Shown: piece after piece, positions 42,894 through 52,784 of the stretch
How the letters are laid out: the number at the start of each line of letters is the position of its first letter
Numbering within the stretch: the stretch's first letter is position 1
Assembly (NCBI RefSeq): GCF_003259365.1
Contig: NZ_QLLY01000016.1
Coordinates: forward strand, 169,305-233,304
DNA length: 64,000 nt
Source: Streptomyces sp. PsTaAH-137
GTDB lineage: Bacteria; Actinomycetota; Actinomycetes; Streptomycetales; Streptomycetaceae
Direction: 5' to 3'
The notes under the pieces: generated by a model
Seen by the model: the letters and a program-made list of their open reading frames with translations, nothing else
Database searches by the model: none
Told to the model about the DNA's origin: nothing
Translations under genes and position numbers: made by a program

Positions 42894-45800
42894 ATGTCTA
42901 GAGCACCCGTTCCCAGAGTTGCGCCAAGGGCGGTCCTTCGCCGTTGGCTCACTCGCGGAGCACTTGTCGCCACCCTCGCCCTCCTCCCACAAGTCGCGAT
43001 CCCTTCGGGCTACGACTCCACTGCGCAGGCACAGACGGCGACAGCACGCAAGAAGCTGGAAGACCCGGCCGCCGCGAAGATCGACAAGGTGGGCCGGTTC
43101 GGCGCGGGAACGTCCAAATCGCCGAAGGACAAGGCCGCTCCGGCCGCACGAAAGACCCGTGAGCGCCTGAAGAAGGCCACGTGGCCCAATCCGGGAAAGA
43201 CCACCGCCGAGGTGGCGACAACCGGCGAGTCCAAGACCACCGTCGGCGGGCTCGCGGTGAAGCTCGCCCAGCAGCCAGCCGAGGTGTCCCGCTCCGCGAA
43301 GAGCAAGGCGCCCAAGATCAGGGCCAAAGCCACCGGCACCGCCGACAAGCTCACGCTCGATCTGCGCTCCCAAGCGACCGCGAAGAAGGCAGGAGTCAAC
43401 GGCGTCCTGCTCACGGTCGCTCCGACCGACAAGAGCAAGCACACCACGGACACCGACGGGCTACGCGTCTCCCTGGACTACTCCTCGTTCAGTGACGCCT
43501 ACGGCGGCAACTTCGGTCCCCGGCTCCGCCTCGTCACACTGCCTGCATGTTCGCTGACCACACCGGACAAGAAGACCTGCCGGACGCAGACCCCGGTGAA
43601 GGACTCGGACAACGACAACAAAAACCAGACATTGACCGGGGCGCTTTCCGCGCGCACCCTCTCCACCGGCACAGCGGTCGTCCTCGCCGCCGCGGCCGAC
43701 AGCTCAGGTGGAGGCGGCGACTACGGCGCCACCTCACTGTCGCCGAGCGCAACCTGGGAAGCCGGAGACAGCACCGGCGACTTCAACTGGAACTACCCTC
43801 TGCGCGTTCCCCCCGCCACAGCGGGTCCCGCACCGAAGCTGTCAATCTCGTACAACTCCGGCTCCGTGGACGGCCGCACAGCCGGCGAGAACAACCAGAC
43901 CTCAGTCGTCGGTGAGGGCTTCTCCATGACGGAGTCCTACATCGAGCGCAAATACGCCTCCTGCAAGGACGACGGACAGAGCACCAAGGGCGACCTGTGC
44001 TGGAAGTACGCCAACGCCACCCTCGTGCTCAACGGCAAAGCCGTCGAGCTCGTCAACGCCTGTGACGACAAGACGGCCTGCGACACCGCCGCAAAGTCAG
44101 AAGCGTCCGGCGGCAACTGGAAACTGAAGAACGAGGACGGCACCCGCGTCGAGCACCTCACCGGTGCCACTGGCAACGGCGACAACAACGCCGAGTACTG
44201 GAAGGTCACGGACGCCTCCGGCGTCCAATACTTCTTCGGCAAGAACAAGCTGCCCGGCTGGAGCGACAAGGGCACAACCGACACCGCTGACGACGACCCC
44301 GTCACCAACTCCGTGTGGACCGTCCCCGTCGCCGGCAACGACTCGGGCGAACCCTGCTACAAGTCCACCGGCTTCGCGGACACCCTGTGCACCCAGGCAT
44401 GGCGCTGGAACCTCGACTACGTCGTCGACCCGCACAACAACGCCTCCACCTACTGGTACAGCAAGGAGTCGAACTACTACTCCAAGAACGCCGACACCAG
44501 CGTCAACGGCACCGCCTACACCCGCGGCGGCTACCTCAACCACATCGACTACGGCCTGCGCAGCGACCTGATCTACACCAAGCCAGCCGCCCAGCAGGTG
44601 TCCTTCGCCTACGCTGAACGCTGCATCACCTCCGGCGGCTGCACCAGTCTGACCAAGGACAGCAAGGCCAACTGGCCCGACGTGCCCTTCGACATGATCT
44701 GCGCCTCCGGAACAAAGTGCACCACCCAGATCGGCCCGGCCTTCTTCACCCGCAAACGCCTCACCGACGTCACCACCTCGGTATGGACCGGCACAGGCAG
44801 CACCCGCCGCAATGTCGACACCTGGCACCTTGACCAGAGCTTCCCCGACACCGGTGACGCCTCCTCGCCGAGCCTGTGGCTGAAGTCCATCCAGAACACC
44901 GGCAAGGCGAACACGAGCACGGCAGCCATGCCGCCCGTCACCTTCGGCGGCATGCAGATGTCCAACCACGTCGAAGGCAGCGGCCCCGACACCCTGCGCT
45001 ACATCAAGTGGCGCCTACGCACGATCAAATCGGAAACCGGCTCGACCCTCACCGTCAACTACTCGGACCCCGACTGCATTTGGAATTCCAGCATGCCCTC
45101 GGCGGTCGACAAGAACACCCGTCGCTGCTTCCCCACCAAGTGGTCCCAGTCTGGAGCCGCGCCGGTCACAGACTGGTTCCACAAGTACGTCGTCACCTCC
45201 GTCCTCCAGGACGACCCCTACGGGCACAACGACGCCCTGGAGACGTACTACACGTACGACAACGCCGGGTGGGGTTACGCCGACGACGATGGGCTGACCA
45301 AGCCCGCCAACCGCACCTGGTCCCAGTGGCGCGGCTATGCCAAGGTCACCCAGACTGCGGGCAACTCCGAGGGCACGCGCAGCAAGAAAACAACGCTCTA
45401 CATGCGCGGCCTCGACGGGGAGAAGGAACTCGACGGCACCCCACGCGTGGAGAAGGTCACCGACTCCACCGGCACCGCCATCGACGACTCTCGCCAGTAC
45501 GCCGGTTTCGTCCGCGAGACCATCGCGTACAACGGTGCCGAAGAGGTCAGCGGCACGATCAACACCCCCTGGTCCCACAAGACCGGAAGCCACACCTACA
45601 GCTGGGGCACCACCGACTCCTGGATCGTCCAGCCGGGCGAGGTCTCCAACCGGACCAAGACGTCCACCGGCACACGCGCGGACAGACAGAAGAGCACCTA
45701 CGACACCTCCTACGGGCTCCCCACGGTTGTGGAGGACAGCGGTGACGCCGGCAAGACGGGCGACGAGACCTGCACGCGCACCTCATACGCCCGTAGCGCC

Positions 45801-48800
45801 TCGTCCTCGATCGTGAACGCGGTCTCCCGGGTGGAGACCTACGCGGTCGGCTGCGACGCAACCCCGAAGGTCCCCGACGACACCATCTCCGACATCACAA
45901 CGGCTTACGACAACCAGCCGGTCGGAACCGCACCCACCAAGGGCGACATCACCGCCTCCTCCCGTGTCGCCAGCTACGGAGCGGACAGCAAGCCCGTCTA
46001 CCAGCAGGTCTCCGGTGCCTCGTACGACGATCTGGGCCGCGTGGAGACTGAGACCGACGCGCTCAGCCGGACGACGAAGACCTCCTACGTCCCCGACGAC
46101 AGCAGCTACGGCCCCCTGACCTCTCGGACCAGCACCGACCCCAAGCTCTACACCTCAACGACCACAGTTGACCCGGCCTGGGGCTCCGCCACGAAGGTCA
46201 CCGACGCGAACGGCAACGTCACCGAGGAGTCGTTCGACGCACTCGGCCGTCTGCTGTCTGTCTGGAAGCCCGACCGCTCCCACTCCCTCGACGACGCAGC
46301 CAGCATCGTCTACGCCTACAGCATCAACAACGACAAGGAGACCTGGGTCCGTACCGACGCCCTCAAGGCCGACGGCAAGACCTACAACAGCTCCTACGAA
46401 ATTTTCGACAGCCTGCTGCGCTCCCGGCAGAAACAGGTCCCGGCAGCGGGCGGCGGCCGTGTGATCTCCGAAACTCTCTACGACAGCCGCGGCTTGGCCT
46501 ACCTCACCAACAATCAGGTCCACGACAGTACGGCGCCCTCAGGAAACCTGGCCAACACCTATCCCGGATCCGTCCCGTCCGCCACCGAGACGGTCTTCGA
46601 CGCCGCGGGCCGCGCCACGGATTCGATCTTCCGGGTCTACGGACAGGAGAAGTGGCGCACCAAGACGGACGACCAGGGAGACCGGACCACCGTCACTGCT
46701 GCTGCCGGAGGATCCGGAACCCTCACGATCACCGACGCCCGCGGCCGCGTTACCGAACGCCGCGAATACGCGAGCCCGTCGCCGACCGGGAACGACTACA
46801 CCCGCACCCTGTACGAGTACACACCCGGCGGACAGGTCAAGAAGTTGACCGGTCCGGACGGATCGGTCTGGACGTACGGTTATGACCTTCGTGGCCGCCA
46901 GATCCACTCCACCGACCCTGACAAGGGCAGCATCGACGCCACATACGACGATGTCGACCAGCGGCTGACGGCTACCACCGCACTCAATGGCGCCTCCCGC
47001 ACGTTGATCACCGCCTATGACGAACTTGGCCGGAAGTCCGGGACCTGGGACGGAGTCAAGGACGACGCGCACCAGCTGACCAAATTCACCTACGACACCT
47101 TGGCCAAGGGACAGCCGACCGCGGCGGTCCGCTACGTCGGCGGAACCAACGGCAAGATCTACTCCCAGGTCGTCACCGGCTACGACGCCCTCGGCCGCGC
47201 CAAGGGCACCAAGACCGTCATTGCCGCCACCGACCCCCTGGTCACCGCTGGCGCCCCGCAGACATACACCACTTCCACTACCTACAACATTGACGGCACT
47301 GTCCAGTCCACCTCCATGCCCGCATTGGCAGGACTGGCGGCCGAGACCGTCCACGACACCTACAACGACCTCGGCCTGCTCACCGGCGCGGACGGCGCGA
47401 CCGACTACGTCCAGAACATTGGCTACTCGCCCTACGGAGAGGTCGAGGAGACCCGCCTGGGCACCTCCACCGGTGCCAAGCAGTTCCAGGTCCTCAACCA
47501 GTACGAGGACGGCACTCGCCGCCTGACCAACACACATACCGTCGACCAGACCAACACCGGACGCACCAGCGATGTCGACTACGTCTACGACGCCACCGGC
47601 AACGTCAAGTCGGTCACGGACAAGGCCAACGGCAACGACACACAGTGCTTTGCCTACGACGGCTACCGCCGCCTGACCGAAGCCTGGACCCCTTCGTCCA
47701 ACGACTGCGCCACCACTCGATCGGCGAGCGCCCTCGGCGGCCCGGCCCCGTACTGGACCAGTTGGACCTACAAGCCGGGCGGGTTGCGCGACACGCAGAC
47801 CGAGCACAAGTCCTCCGGCGACACCAAGACGGCCTACGGCTACCCGCCGGTCAGTTCTTCCGGCGCTGGGCAGCCCCACACGATGACCTCGGTCACGGTC
47901 AACGGCGGCACGGCCAAGTCCTACTCCTACGACGATCAGGGAAACACCACCAAGCGCTACGGCCCCACTGGCTCAGCGCAGAATCTCACCTGGGACATCG
48001 AGGGGAAACTCACCCAACTAACCGAGGGCGGCAAGACCACCGACTACCTGAACGACGCCAACGGTGATCTCCTGATCCGCCGCGGCCCCGTCGAGTCTGT
48101 CCTCTACCTTGCGGGCCAAGAACTCCACTACGACAAAAACACCAAGAAGTTCACGGCCCAGCGCTACTACTTGGCCGGCGACGCCACGGCATTGCGCACC
48201 GAGCAGGGCCTGTACTGGATGGTCGACGACCGTCACGGCACCGCCTCCATGACGGTGGACGCCACCACTCAGGCCATCACCCGCCGCTACACCAAGCCCT
48301 TTGGCGAATCGCGCGGCACTGCGCCGTCTGTTTGGCCAGACGACAAGGGTTTCCTTGGCAAAACTGCTGACGACGAAACCGGCCTCACTCACGTGGGCGC
48401 CCGCGAGTACGACCCAGCCACGGGACGCTTCCTCTCGGTCGACCCGGTCCTCGCCCCGGACGACCATGAATCCCTCAACGGGTACGCCTACGCCAACAAC
48501 ACACCCGTCACCATGTCGGACCCGAGCGGACTGCGTCCGATCACCGACTGCGAGCGGGGCTGCACCGACAAGAAGGGCAACACCTACCACGACTGGATGA
48601 CACCAGGACGCAACGGCTGGGTCTACCACTCCACCAAGACGTACACCATCAACTACACCTATAAGGCCAAGGGCGGAGGTACCGGCTCTGGCGTCATGAC
48701 CGTCACGACACGCACGGACGGCGGACACCAGGCCACGCAGATCACCTTCAAGAAGGGGCCCAAGCCCAAACCTGACAAGGACGACGGCGAGTGCAACGCC

Positions 48801-49454
48801 TGTTGGGCCATGGGCACGAACCCGCACTACGACGCCAACGCCAATGACATACCTGACCACGGGAAGCTGGCGACTTGGCAGAAAGTCCTCGTTGGCGCAG
48901 CTGCGGCTGTTGCTGCTGTCGTAGCAGTTGCGCCCGTTGCCTCTCTCGCAGTTACCGGCTGCCTCGCCACAGCGCCTGCCTGCGCGGAAGGCATCGCCGA
49001 GGTCATGACCGGCGGAGCCTCGGGCGGATCTGCGATAAGCCATATGCCAGGCGGGGGGGCAATTCGGCGCGGTGCAAATTCCACAATCATCGGATCGGAT
49101 GAAGCAACCATGACTGTTTCGCGGCTCGCAAAGAACGTGGGGCCGCACGATGTGATTGTTCACGGATCAGAAGATGGCTTCATCGTTGTGGATGGCGCCA
49201 AAACTAATCCAGGTCAGATAGTGGAGGCCGTGCGGAGCAATCCTGAATATGACGGCGGTGCAGTCAGGTTGCTAGTGTGCCACTCGGGGTGTTCTGGTGT
49301 TGCGCAAGACGTGGCAAACGGCCTTGGTGTACCAGTGACAGCTCCGACAACTAGGGTCGGAGTTATGCGGCTCGGTGGGCCGGATCAGACGCCGCACCTT
49401 GATCCTGGTGGGTACTGGCGAACGTTCCTGCCAATGCCGGAGGAGTCTCGATAG
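42894..49454 (+). CDS. RHS-repeat protein with C-terminal toxin-like tip
   Basis: A 2186-aa exported polymorphic-toxin-type protein. ATG 42894 follows CCAGGA. The N-terminal signal (RGALVATLALLPQVA) is followed by a Lys/Ala-rich region, a SpvB-like segment (about 290-600) and many YDxxGR-type RHS/YD repeats (about 990-1800). The core ends with ATGRFLSVDPVLAPDD and DPSGL near residue 1876. The roughly 300-residue tip contains a hydrophobic helix (VLVGAAAAVAAVVAVAPVA) and then an AT-richer domain with HGSEDGFIVVDG and LLVCHSGCSG. The His-Gly and Cys motifs resemble clan-CD (C80-like) cysteine peptidase sites. That toxin activity is a hypothesis. Confidence 0.88.
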   Translation: MSRAPVPRVAPRAVLRRWLTRGALVATLALLPQVAIPSGYDSTAQAQTATARKKLEDPAAAKIDKVGRFGAGTSKSPKDKAAPAARKTRERLKKATWPNPGKTTAEVATTGESKTTVGGLAVKLAQQPAEVSRSAKSKAPKIRAKATGTADKLTLDLRSQATAKKAGVNGVLLTVAPTDKSKHTTDTDGLRVSLDYSSFSDAYGGNFGPRLRLVTLPACSLTTPDKKTCRTQTPVKDSDNDNKNQTLTGALSARTLSTGTAVVLAAAADSSGGGGDYGATSLSPSATWEAGDSTGDFNWNYPLRVPPATAGPAPKLSISYNSGSVDGRTAGENNQTSVVGEGFSMTESYIERKYASCKDDGQSTKGDLCWKYANATLVLNGKAVELVNACDDKTACDTAAKSEASGGNWKLKNEDGTRVEHLTGATGNGDNNAEYWKVTDASGVQYFFGKNKLPGWSDKGTTDTADDDPVTNSVWTVPVAGNDSGEPCYKSTGFADTLCTQAWRWNLDYVVDPHNNASTYWYSKESNYYSKNADTSVNGTAYTRGGYLNHIDYGLRSDLIYTKPAAQQVSFAYAERCITSGGCTSLTKDSKANWPDVPFDMICASGTKCTTQIGPAFFTRKRLTDVTTSVWTGTGSTRRNVDTWHLDQSFPDTGDASSPSLWLKSIQNTGKANTSTAAMPPVTFGGMQMSNHVEGSGPDTLRYIKWRLRTIKSETGSTLTVNYSDPDCIWNSSMPSAVDKNTRRCFPTKWSQSGAAPVTDWFHKYVVTSVLQDDPYGHNDALETYYTYDNAGWGYADDDGLTKPANRTWSQWRGYAKVTQTAGNSEGTRSKKTTLYMRGLDGEKELDGTPRVEKVTDSTGTAIDDSRQYAGFVRETIAYNGAEEVSGTINTPWSHKTGSHTYSWGTTDSWIVQPGEVSNRTKTSTGTRADRQKSTYDTSYGLPTVVEDSGDAGKTGDETCTRTSYARSASSSIVNAVSRVETYAVGCDATPKVPDDTISDITTAYDNQPVGTAPTKGDITASSRVASYGADSKPVYQQVSGASYDDLGRVETETDALSRTTKTSYVPDDSSYGPLTSRTSTDPKLYTSTTTVDPAWGSATKVTDANGNVTEESFDALGRLLSVWKPDRSHSLDDAASIVYAYSINNDKETWVRTDALKADGKTYNSSYEIFDSLLRSRQKQVPAAGGGRVISETLYDSRGLAYLTNNQVHDSTAPSGNLANTYPGSVPSATETVFDAAGRATDSIFRVYGQEKWRTKTDDQGDRTTVTAAAGGSGTLTITDARGRVTERREYASPSPTGNDYTRTLYEYTPGGQVKKLTGPDGSVWTYGYDLRGRQIHSTDPDKGSIDATYDDVDQRLTATTALNGASRTLITAYDELGRKSGTWDGVKDDAHQLTKFTYDTLAKGQPTAAVRYVGGTNGKIYSQVVTGYDALGRAKGTKTVIAATDPLVTAGAPQTYTTSTTYNIDGTVQSTSMPALAGLAAETVHDTYNDLGLLTGADGATDYVQNIGYSPYGEVEETRLGTSTGAKQFQVLNQYEDGTRRLTNTHTVDQTNTGRTSDVDYVYDATGNVKSVTDKANGNDTQCFAYDGYRRLTEAWTPSSNDCATTRSASALGGPAPYWTSWTYKPGGLRDTQTEHKSSGDTKTAYGYPPVSSSGAGQPHTMTSVTVNGGTAKSYSYDDQGNTTKRYGPTGSAQNLTWDIEGKLTQLTEGGKTTDYLNDANGDLLIRRGPVESVLYLAGQELHYDKNTKKFTAQRYYLAGDATALRTEQGLYWMVDDRHGTASMTVDATTQAITRRYTKPFGESRGTAPSVWPDDKGFLGKTADDETGLTHVGAREYDPATGRFLSVDPVLAPDDHESLNGYAYANNTPVTMSDPSGLRPITDCERGCTDKKGNTYHDWMTPGRNGWVYHSTKTYTINYTYKAKGGGTGSGVMTVTTRTDGGHQATQITFKKGPKPKPDKDDGECNACWAMGTNPHYDANANDIPDHGKLATWQKVLVGAAAAVAAVVAVAPVASLAVTGCLATAPACAEGIAEVMTGGASGGSAISHMPGGGAIRRGANSTIIGSDEATMTVSRLAKNVGPHDVIVHGSEDGFIVVDGAKTNPGQIVEAVRSNPEYDGGAVRLLVCHSGCSGVAQDVANGLGVPVTAPTTRVGVMRLGGPDQTPHLDPGGYWRTFLPMPEESR

Positions 49455-49463
49455 GAGTCGATG

Positions 49464-49835
49464 ATGCTGACGCTTCGCTTTTCTCGCTCGAATAGTCTGG
49501 AGGGTGGTGATTCTTACGTAAATCTGGAGTCGCTTGCGCGCTATCTGGACTCTTGCCCGTTGGCGGTTGCGTTCACCGAGTCAGGTGACTGTGTTCTGGG
49601 GTGCGGGATGGTTCTGGTCGGAAATTCTTCGATCAGGACCGATGGTCAATGGGCGTGGCGTGCAGATCTGGCGCACTACGTCTCTGTTCATCGCGTGCCA
49701 CTTGATGAACGTTTCCTCCTTCGAGGAGAGGAAAGAGGTTGGGTGCCAATTTCTCTGGAAGAACTTCCGGGCGAAACCTCAAATCAGATAGAGGAGGTGC
49801 TGTCGTCCGGGGTTCTCAACAGCCCTTGCGAATGA
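49464..49835 (+). CDS. Candidate immunity protein for the RHS tip
   Basis: A 123-aa soluble protein beginning 9 bp after the RHS stop with AGGAG overlapping that stop; ATG 49461 is an alternative start. Codon use is noticeably AT-richer than in neighbouring genes, matching the RHS tip. No domain is recognised. Size, spacing and composition fit a cognate immunity protein. The sequence is acidic, with two Cys near CVLGCGM. Confidence 0.68.
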   Translation: MLTLRFSRSNSLEGGDSYVNLESLARYLDSCPLAVAFTESGDCVLGCGMVLVGNSSIRTDGQWAWRADLAHYVSVHRVPLDERFLLRGEERGWVPISLEELPGETSNQIEEVLSSGVLNSPCE

Positions 49836-49897
49836 TCAAGGAATTGGGCTGTTGATGCTGCAGATCAAGGCCGGTTTTTAGAACTCGGTGACTAGCT

Positions 49898-49932
49898 GGT
49901 TGGTCGCCCGGCGTAATCGCGGGCGGCCAACC
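49898..49932 (+). terminator. Hairpin downstream of the toxin/immunity pair
   Basis: Arms GGTTGGTCGCCCG and CGGGCGGCCAACC (one G-U pair) with a 9-nt loop lie 63 bp after the immunity stop. There is no T-run, as is usual for GC-rich actinobacterial terminators. Confidence 0.55.
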
Positions 49933-49937
49933 GGATA

Positions 49938-50168
49938 GTGAGCGCTGTGCGGTTGGTGCTGCGGACGGTCGCTCACTCAGCCGCGGTCGGGGCGGTGGTG
50001 TGTCTTTCCGGCGACGCGGCCCAGGACCAGTTCCGGAGCCCGATGGGAGGACTGCTGACAGAGCGGTTCGTCCCAGAGTTCACGGTCGTCTCACTCGACA
50101 GCCGCGTGCTGCTGAACACCACAGACTGGGGAAACGGCACCGTGAGCACGATTGCCATCCGACCGTGA
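49938..50168 (+). CDS. Small unidentified ORF, possibly a fragment
   Basis: A 76-residue frame starting at GTG 49938 directly after the hairpin. It has good third-position GC and ends FTVVSLDSRVLLNTTDWGNGTVSTIAIRP, which looks like a beta-rich C-terminal fragment. No strong ribosome-binding site is seen. It may be the remnant of a longer gene, perhaps an orphan toxin tip or immunity gene left by recombination. Low support. Confidence 0.35.
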   Translation: MSAVRLVLRTVAHSAAVGAVVCLSGDAAQDQFRSPMGGLLTERFVPEFTVVSLDSRVLLNTTDWGNGTVSTIAIRP

Positions 50169-50183
50169 GGTCGGGCCGCGGCC

Positions 50184-51028
50184 TCATCGAGTCGACCAGA
50201 TGAAGATGCCAGCCACGAGGAGCCCGGCCCTGAAGACAGTGGCGGTCTTCTAATAACGGGTGGCCAGGCCACGCCAGTTCTTCAGGCGGTTGATGCAACG
50301 CTCGACGGTGTTGCGCTGTTTGTAGGCATCGCGGTCGAAGGCGGGTGGCCGTCCCCCGTTTCGGCCCTTGCGTTTGAGGTGGGCGATCTGGTCGGCGGGT
50401 TGTGGGATCACTCCCCGGATGCCGCGTCTACGCAGGTGTTGGCGGATTGCGCGGGACGAATAGGCTCGGTCGGCCAAGACCGCGACGGGTCGGATGCGTG
50501 GTCGGCCAACCAGCCTTGGGACACGCAGGGCAGCCATGACGTGCTCGAAGGCGGGCGCGTCGTTTGCCTGGCCAGGCGTGAGATGGAAGCACAACGGGCG
50601 GCAGCGGCTCTCCGCGGCCAGGTGGATCTTCGTCGTCAGCCCGCCACGTGAGCGTCCGATCGCGTGGTGGTCTGGTTCCTTGGCCGGAGCCCCTTTTTGC
50701 GGGCCCCGGCCGCGTTCTGGTGCGCGCGCACGATCGTGGAGTCGATCGCTACGACCCAGTCGAGGTCGCCTTCGGCGTCGGCCTGGGCGAGCAGAGCGGT
50801 GAAGACCCGCTCCCACGTGCCGTCGATCGCCCAGTTCCGCAGCCGGGTGTACACGCCCTTCCAAGAGCCATACTCAGCAGGCAGATGCACCCACTGCGAG
50901 CCGGTCTGGAACTTCCATGCGATCGCGTCGATGACCTGGCGGTGATCCCGCCACCGGCCGCCCCGCCTCGGCGTCCGATCGGGTAACAACGGCTCTATTC
51001 GCACCCACTGCGCGTCAGTCAACGGCAC
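50184..51028 (-). pseudogene. IS5-family transposase with programmed frameshift and a premature stop
   Basis: The first frame starts at ATG 51028 (MPLTDAQWVRIEPLLPD) and carries the first Asp (VVAIDSTIVRAHQ). Near 50692 the sequence GCAAAAAGGGG is a classic -1 slippery site leading into the second frame (KGAPAKEPDHHAIGRSRGG), which has the second Asp (VAVLADRAYSSR) and Glu (KQRNTVERCINRLKN). The second frame stops at a TAG (50250-50252) directly after GLATRY, where the family normally continues; translation past it gives KTATVFRAGLLVAG and a natural stop at 50184. The IS termini were not resolved. Confidence 0.8.
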
Positions 51029-51184
51029 GACCGGACCAACGATCCGATGATCCGTAAGAAACGGCCTAGTTCGGCACCGCTATGACGCTTGGTTCAAGGG
51101 GCCCGGTTGCCCACGCGTCGTTTTCCCTGACTCAATCCCCCTAGCCTCGGCACGTCCGCTGTCGCGCACACATGTTGTTGCAGT

Positions 51185-52069
51185 GAGCTCTTTCCAACCT
51201 CACGCTGACGCGTGGTGAAGGACAAGGACGGCCTTCACGATGTTGGTGATGCGGTTGGTGCTGCAGCGGAGTTTCCGCAGGAGGCGCCAGCCCTTGAGGG
51301 TGGCCATGGCCCGTTCACCGACACAGCGGATCTTGGTGTGGGTGGTGTTGTGGCGGCGCTTCCACTGCTTGAGGTGGCGCCCTCGAAACTGGACACGGAC
51401 GGGCCTGCCGGCTCCTTGGTATGCATTGTCCGCCCAGCACTTGAGGCCCGCTGCGGCGAGCGCGTCGATGATCCCGTGCTGCCGGGCGGCGGTCAGGTCG
51501 TGGGTCGAGCCGGGCAGAGCCGGTGAGGCCCAGAGCAGACGGCCGAACGGATCAGTGAGGACCTGGACGTTCATGGCGTGGCGTTTGTGTTTCCCGGAGT
51601 AGTAGGGGGTGTCGGCGGCGATGCGGTCGATAGGCAGCAGGGTTCCGTCGAGGATGACGAACGCCTTCGTCCGGATGGTCCTCATCGCCTCGGCCAGGGT
51701 CGGGGCGAGGGCGGCCAAGACCTCGATGGCTTCACGTATGTAGCGGTAGACGGTGGCGAGCCCGATGCCGAACCCGGCCGCAAGCCGGGCGTAGGTGTCG
51801 CCGCACCGCAGGTGGGCCAGGGCGAGCAGGGCCTGACGTGCCACGGGAAGCCGTCGCCACCGCGTCCCGATGTCCCGACGCCTGGCCGTCAGCTGTCCGG
51901 CCAGGAACCGCAGGGTGCGGGTGGACAAGTCGATCGAGGACGGGTAGACAAGCACGTGAAGCTCCTGGCGGACGCGGGTGATCTTGGTCGAGAACCCGTC
52001 TACCAGGAGCTTCGTCGTTGTGCGGAACTGTCCAACTCGCGATCAACACCGCCAGCTTGGAAGAGGCTC
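51185..52069 (-). mobile_element. IS5-family (ISL2-like) insertion sequence
   Basis: Imperfect 16-bp ends, GAGCTCTTTCCAACCT from 51185 and GAGCCTCTTCCAAGCT read inward from 52069, are flanked by AGT on both sides (51182-51184 and 52070-52072), consistent with a 3-bp target duplication. The 885-bp element contains one intact transposase gene. Confidence 0.8.
51200..51955 (-). CDS. IS5-family transposase (DDE_Tnp_4 type)
   Basis: A 251-aa transposase with an N-terminal helix-turn-helix (YARLAAGFGIGLATVYRYI) and the DDE catalytic domain: Asp in VILDGTLLPIDR, Asp in LKCWADNAYQGAG and Glu in IRCVGERAMATLKG. It appears complete. A C-terminal fragment of a closely related copy is found at 56.3 kb. 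Confidence 0.9.
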   Translation of the reverse strand: MLVYPSSIDLSTRTLRFLAGQLTARRRDIGTRWRRLPVARQALLALAHLRCGDTYARLAAGFGIGLATVYRYIREAIEVLAALAPTLAEAMRTIRTKAFVILDGTLLPIDRIAADTPYYSGKHKRHAMNVQVLTDPFGRLLWASPALPGSTHDLTAARQHGIIDALAAAGLKCWADNAYQGAGRPVRVQFRGRHLKQWKRRHNTTHTKIRCVGERAMATLKGWRLLRKLRCSTNRITNIVKAVLVLHHASA

Positions 52070-52184
52070 AGTCCGTTCGGGGCGGTGACGGTGGGTCCTT
52101 TGGATCAGCCTTGCGGACCACATGGCGCTGGACTGTTCGACGCAGTTTCACCATGTCCTCGTGCTATCTGACATCTTATGGCTC

Positions 52185-52784
52185 ATGAGTGAACTTGTTG
52201 AACGGGTTGACGACCGTGATGAGGTTCTGGCTGTCGTGAGCAGGAGTGACGCGATTCGGGAGGGATGGTTGCACCGCGTTGCCACGATCGTGTGCCGTGA
52301 CCCCGAAGGGCGCACGCTTGTGCATCGCCGTACTGAGGGCACATCGCGATTTCCGGGCCACTTCAATTGGATGCTTGGCGGTGCAGTGGAGGTTGCCGAG
52401 ACCTATGAACAGGCCGCTGCGAGGGAGTTGGAGGAGGAGATAGGGGTCCGGACCTGTCCAAGGTTCGTGTTCAAGTTCCGGTGCACCGGCGCCATCAGCT
52501 CGTACTGGCTTGGGCTGCACGAAGTCGTTGTGGACGAACCGATCAAGCCGGATCCCGAAGAGATTGCCTGGTACGACTGGCTGACGGAACACGAGCTCAA
52601 CGAGTTGGTTCGGCATGATGCGTTCGTCCCCGACGCCCGCGAGGCATTCGAACGCTACCTCGCTGTCCGCCCCCGAACCCAGTCACGAGTGGGTTCGGGG
52701 CAGACTCCGACGGACCGGCCACGAGAGGACGCTCGAGGACATGGCGGCCAGTGTGGGGGCGGTCACGATCGAGAGCGTTGGTGA
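52185..52784 (+). CDS. Nudix hydrolase
   Basis: A 199-aa protein with a complete Nudix box (GGAVEVAETYEQAAAREL followed by EEEIG). Upstream, RVATIVCRDPEGRTLVHRRTE matches the IPP-isomerase-like Nudix subgroup (YfcD-type). These hydrolyse a nucleoside diphosphate-X substrate with Mg ions; the substrate is unknown. ATG 52185 is preferred to the upstream in-frame start at 52122. The last 22 bp overlap the convergent membrane-protein gene. Confidence 0.87.
   Translation: MSELVERVDDRDEVLAVVSRSDAIREGWLHRVATIVCRDPEGRTLVHRRTEGTSRFPGHFNWMLGGAVEVAETYEQAAARELEEEIGVRTCPRFVFKFRCTGAISSYWLGLHEVVVDEPIKPDPEEIAWYDWLTEHELNELVRHDAFVPDAREAFERYLAVRPRTQSRVGSGQTPTDRPREDARGHGGQCGGGHDRERW

Noticed and set aside
46539..47879. 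A 446-codon minus-strand frame within the RHS gene
   Set aside because: Low-complexity Gly/Val/Arg composition; the plus strand has continuous YD repeats here.
50184..52069. A composite transposon formed by the two adjacent IS5-type elements
   Set aside because: The two transposases are not closely related, their ends differ, and no cargo gene lies between them.
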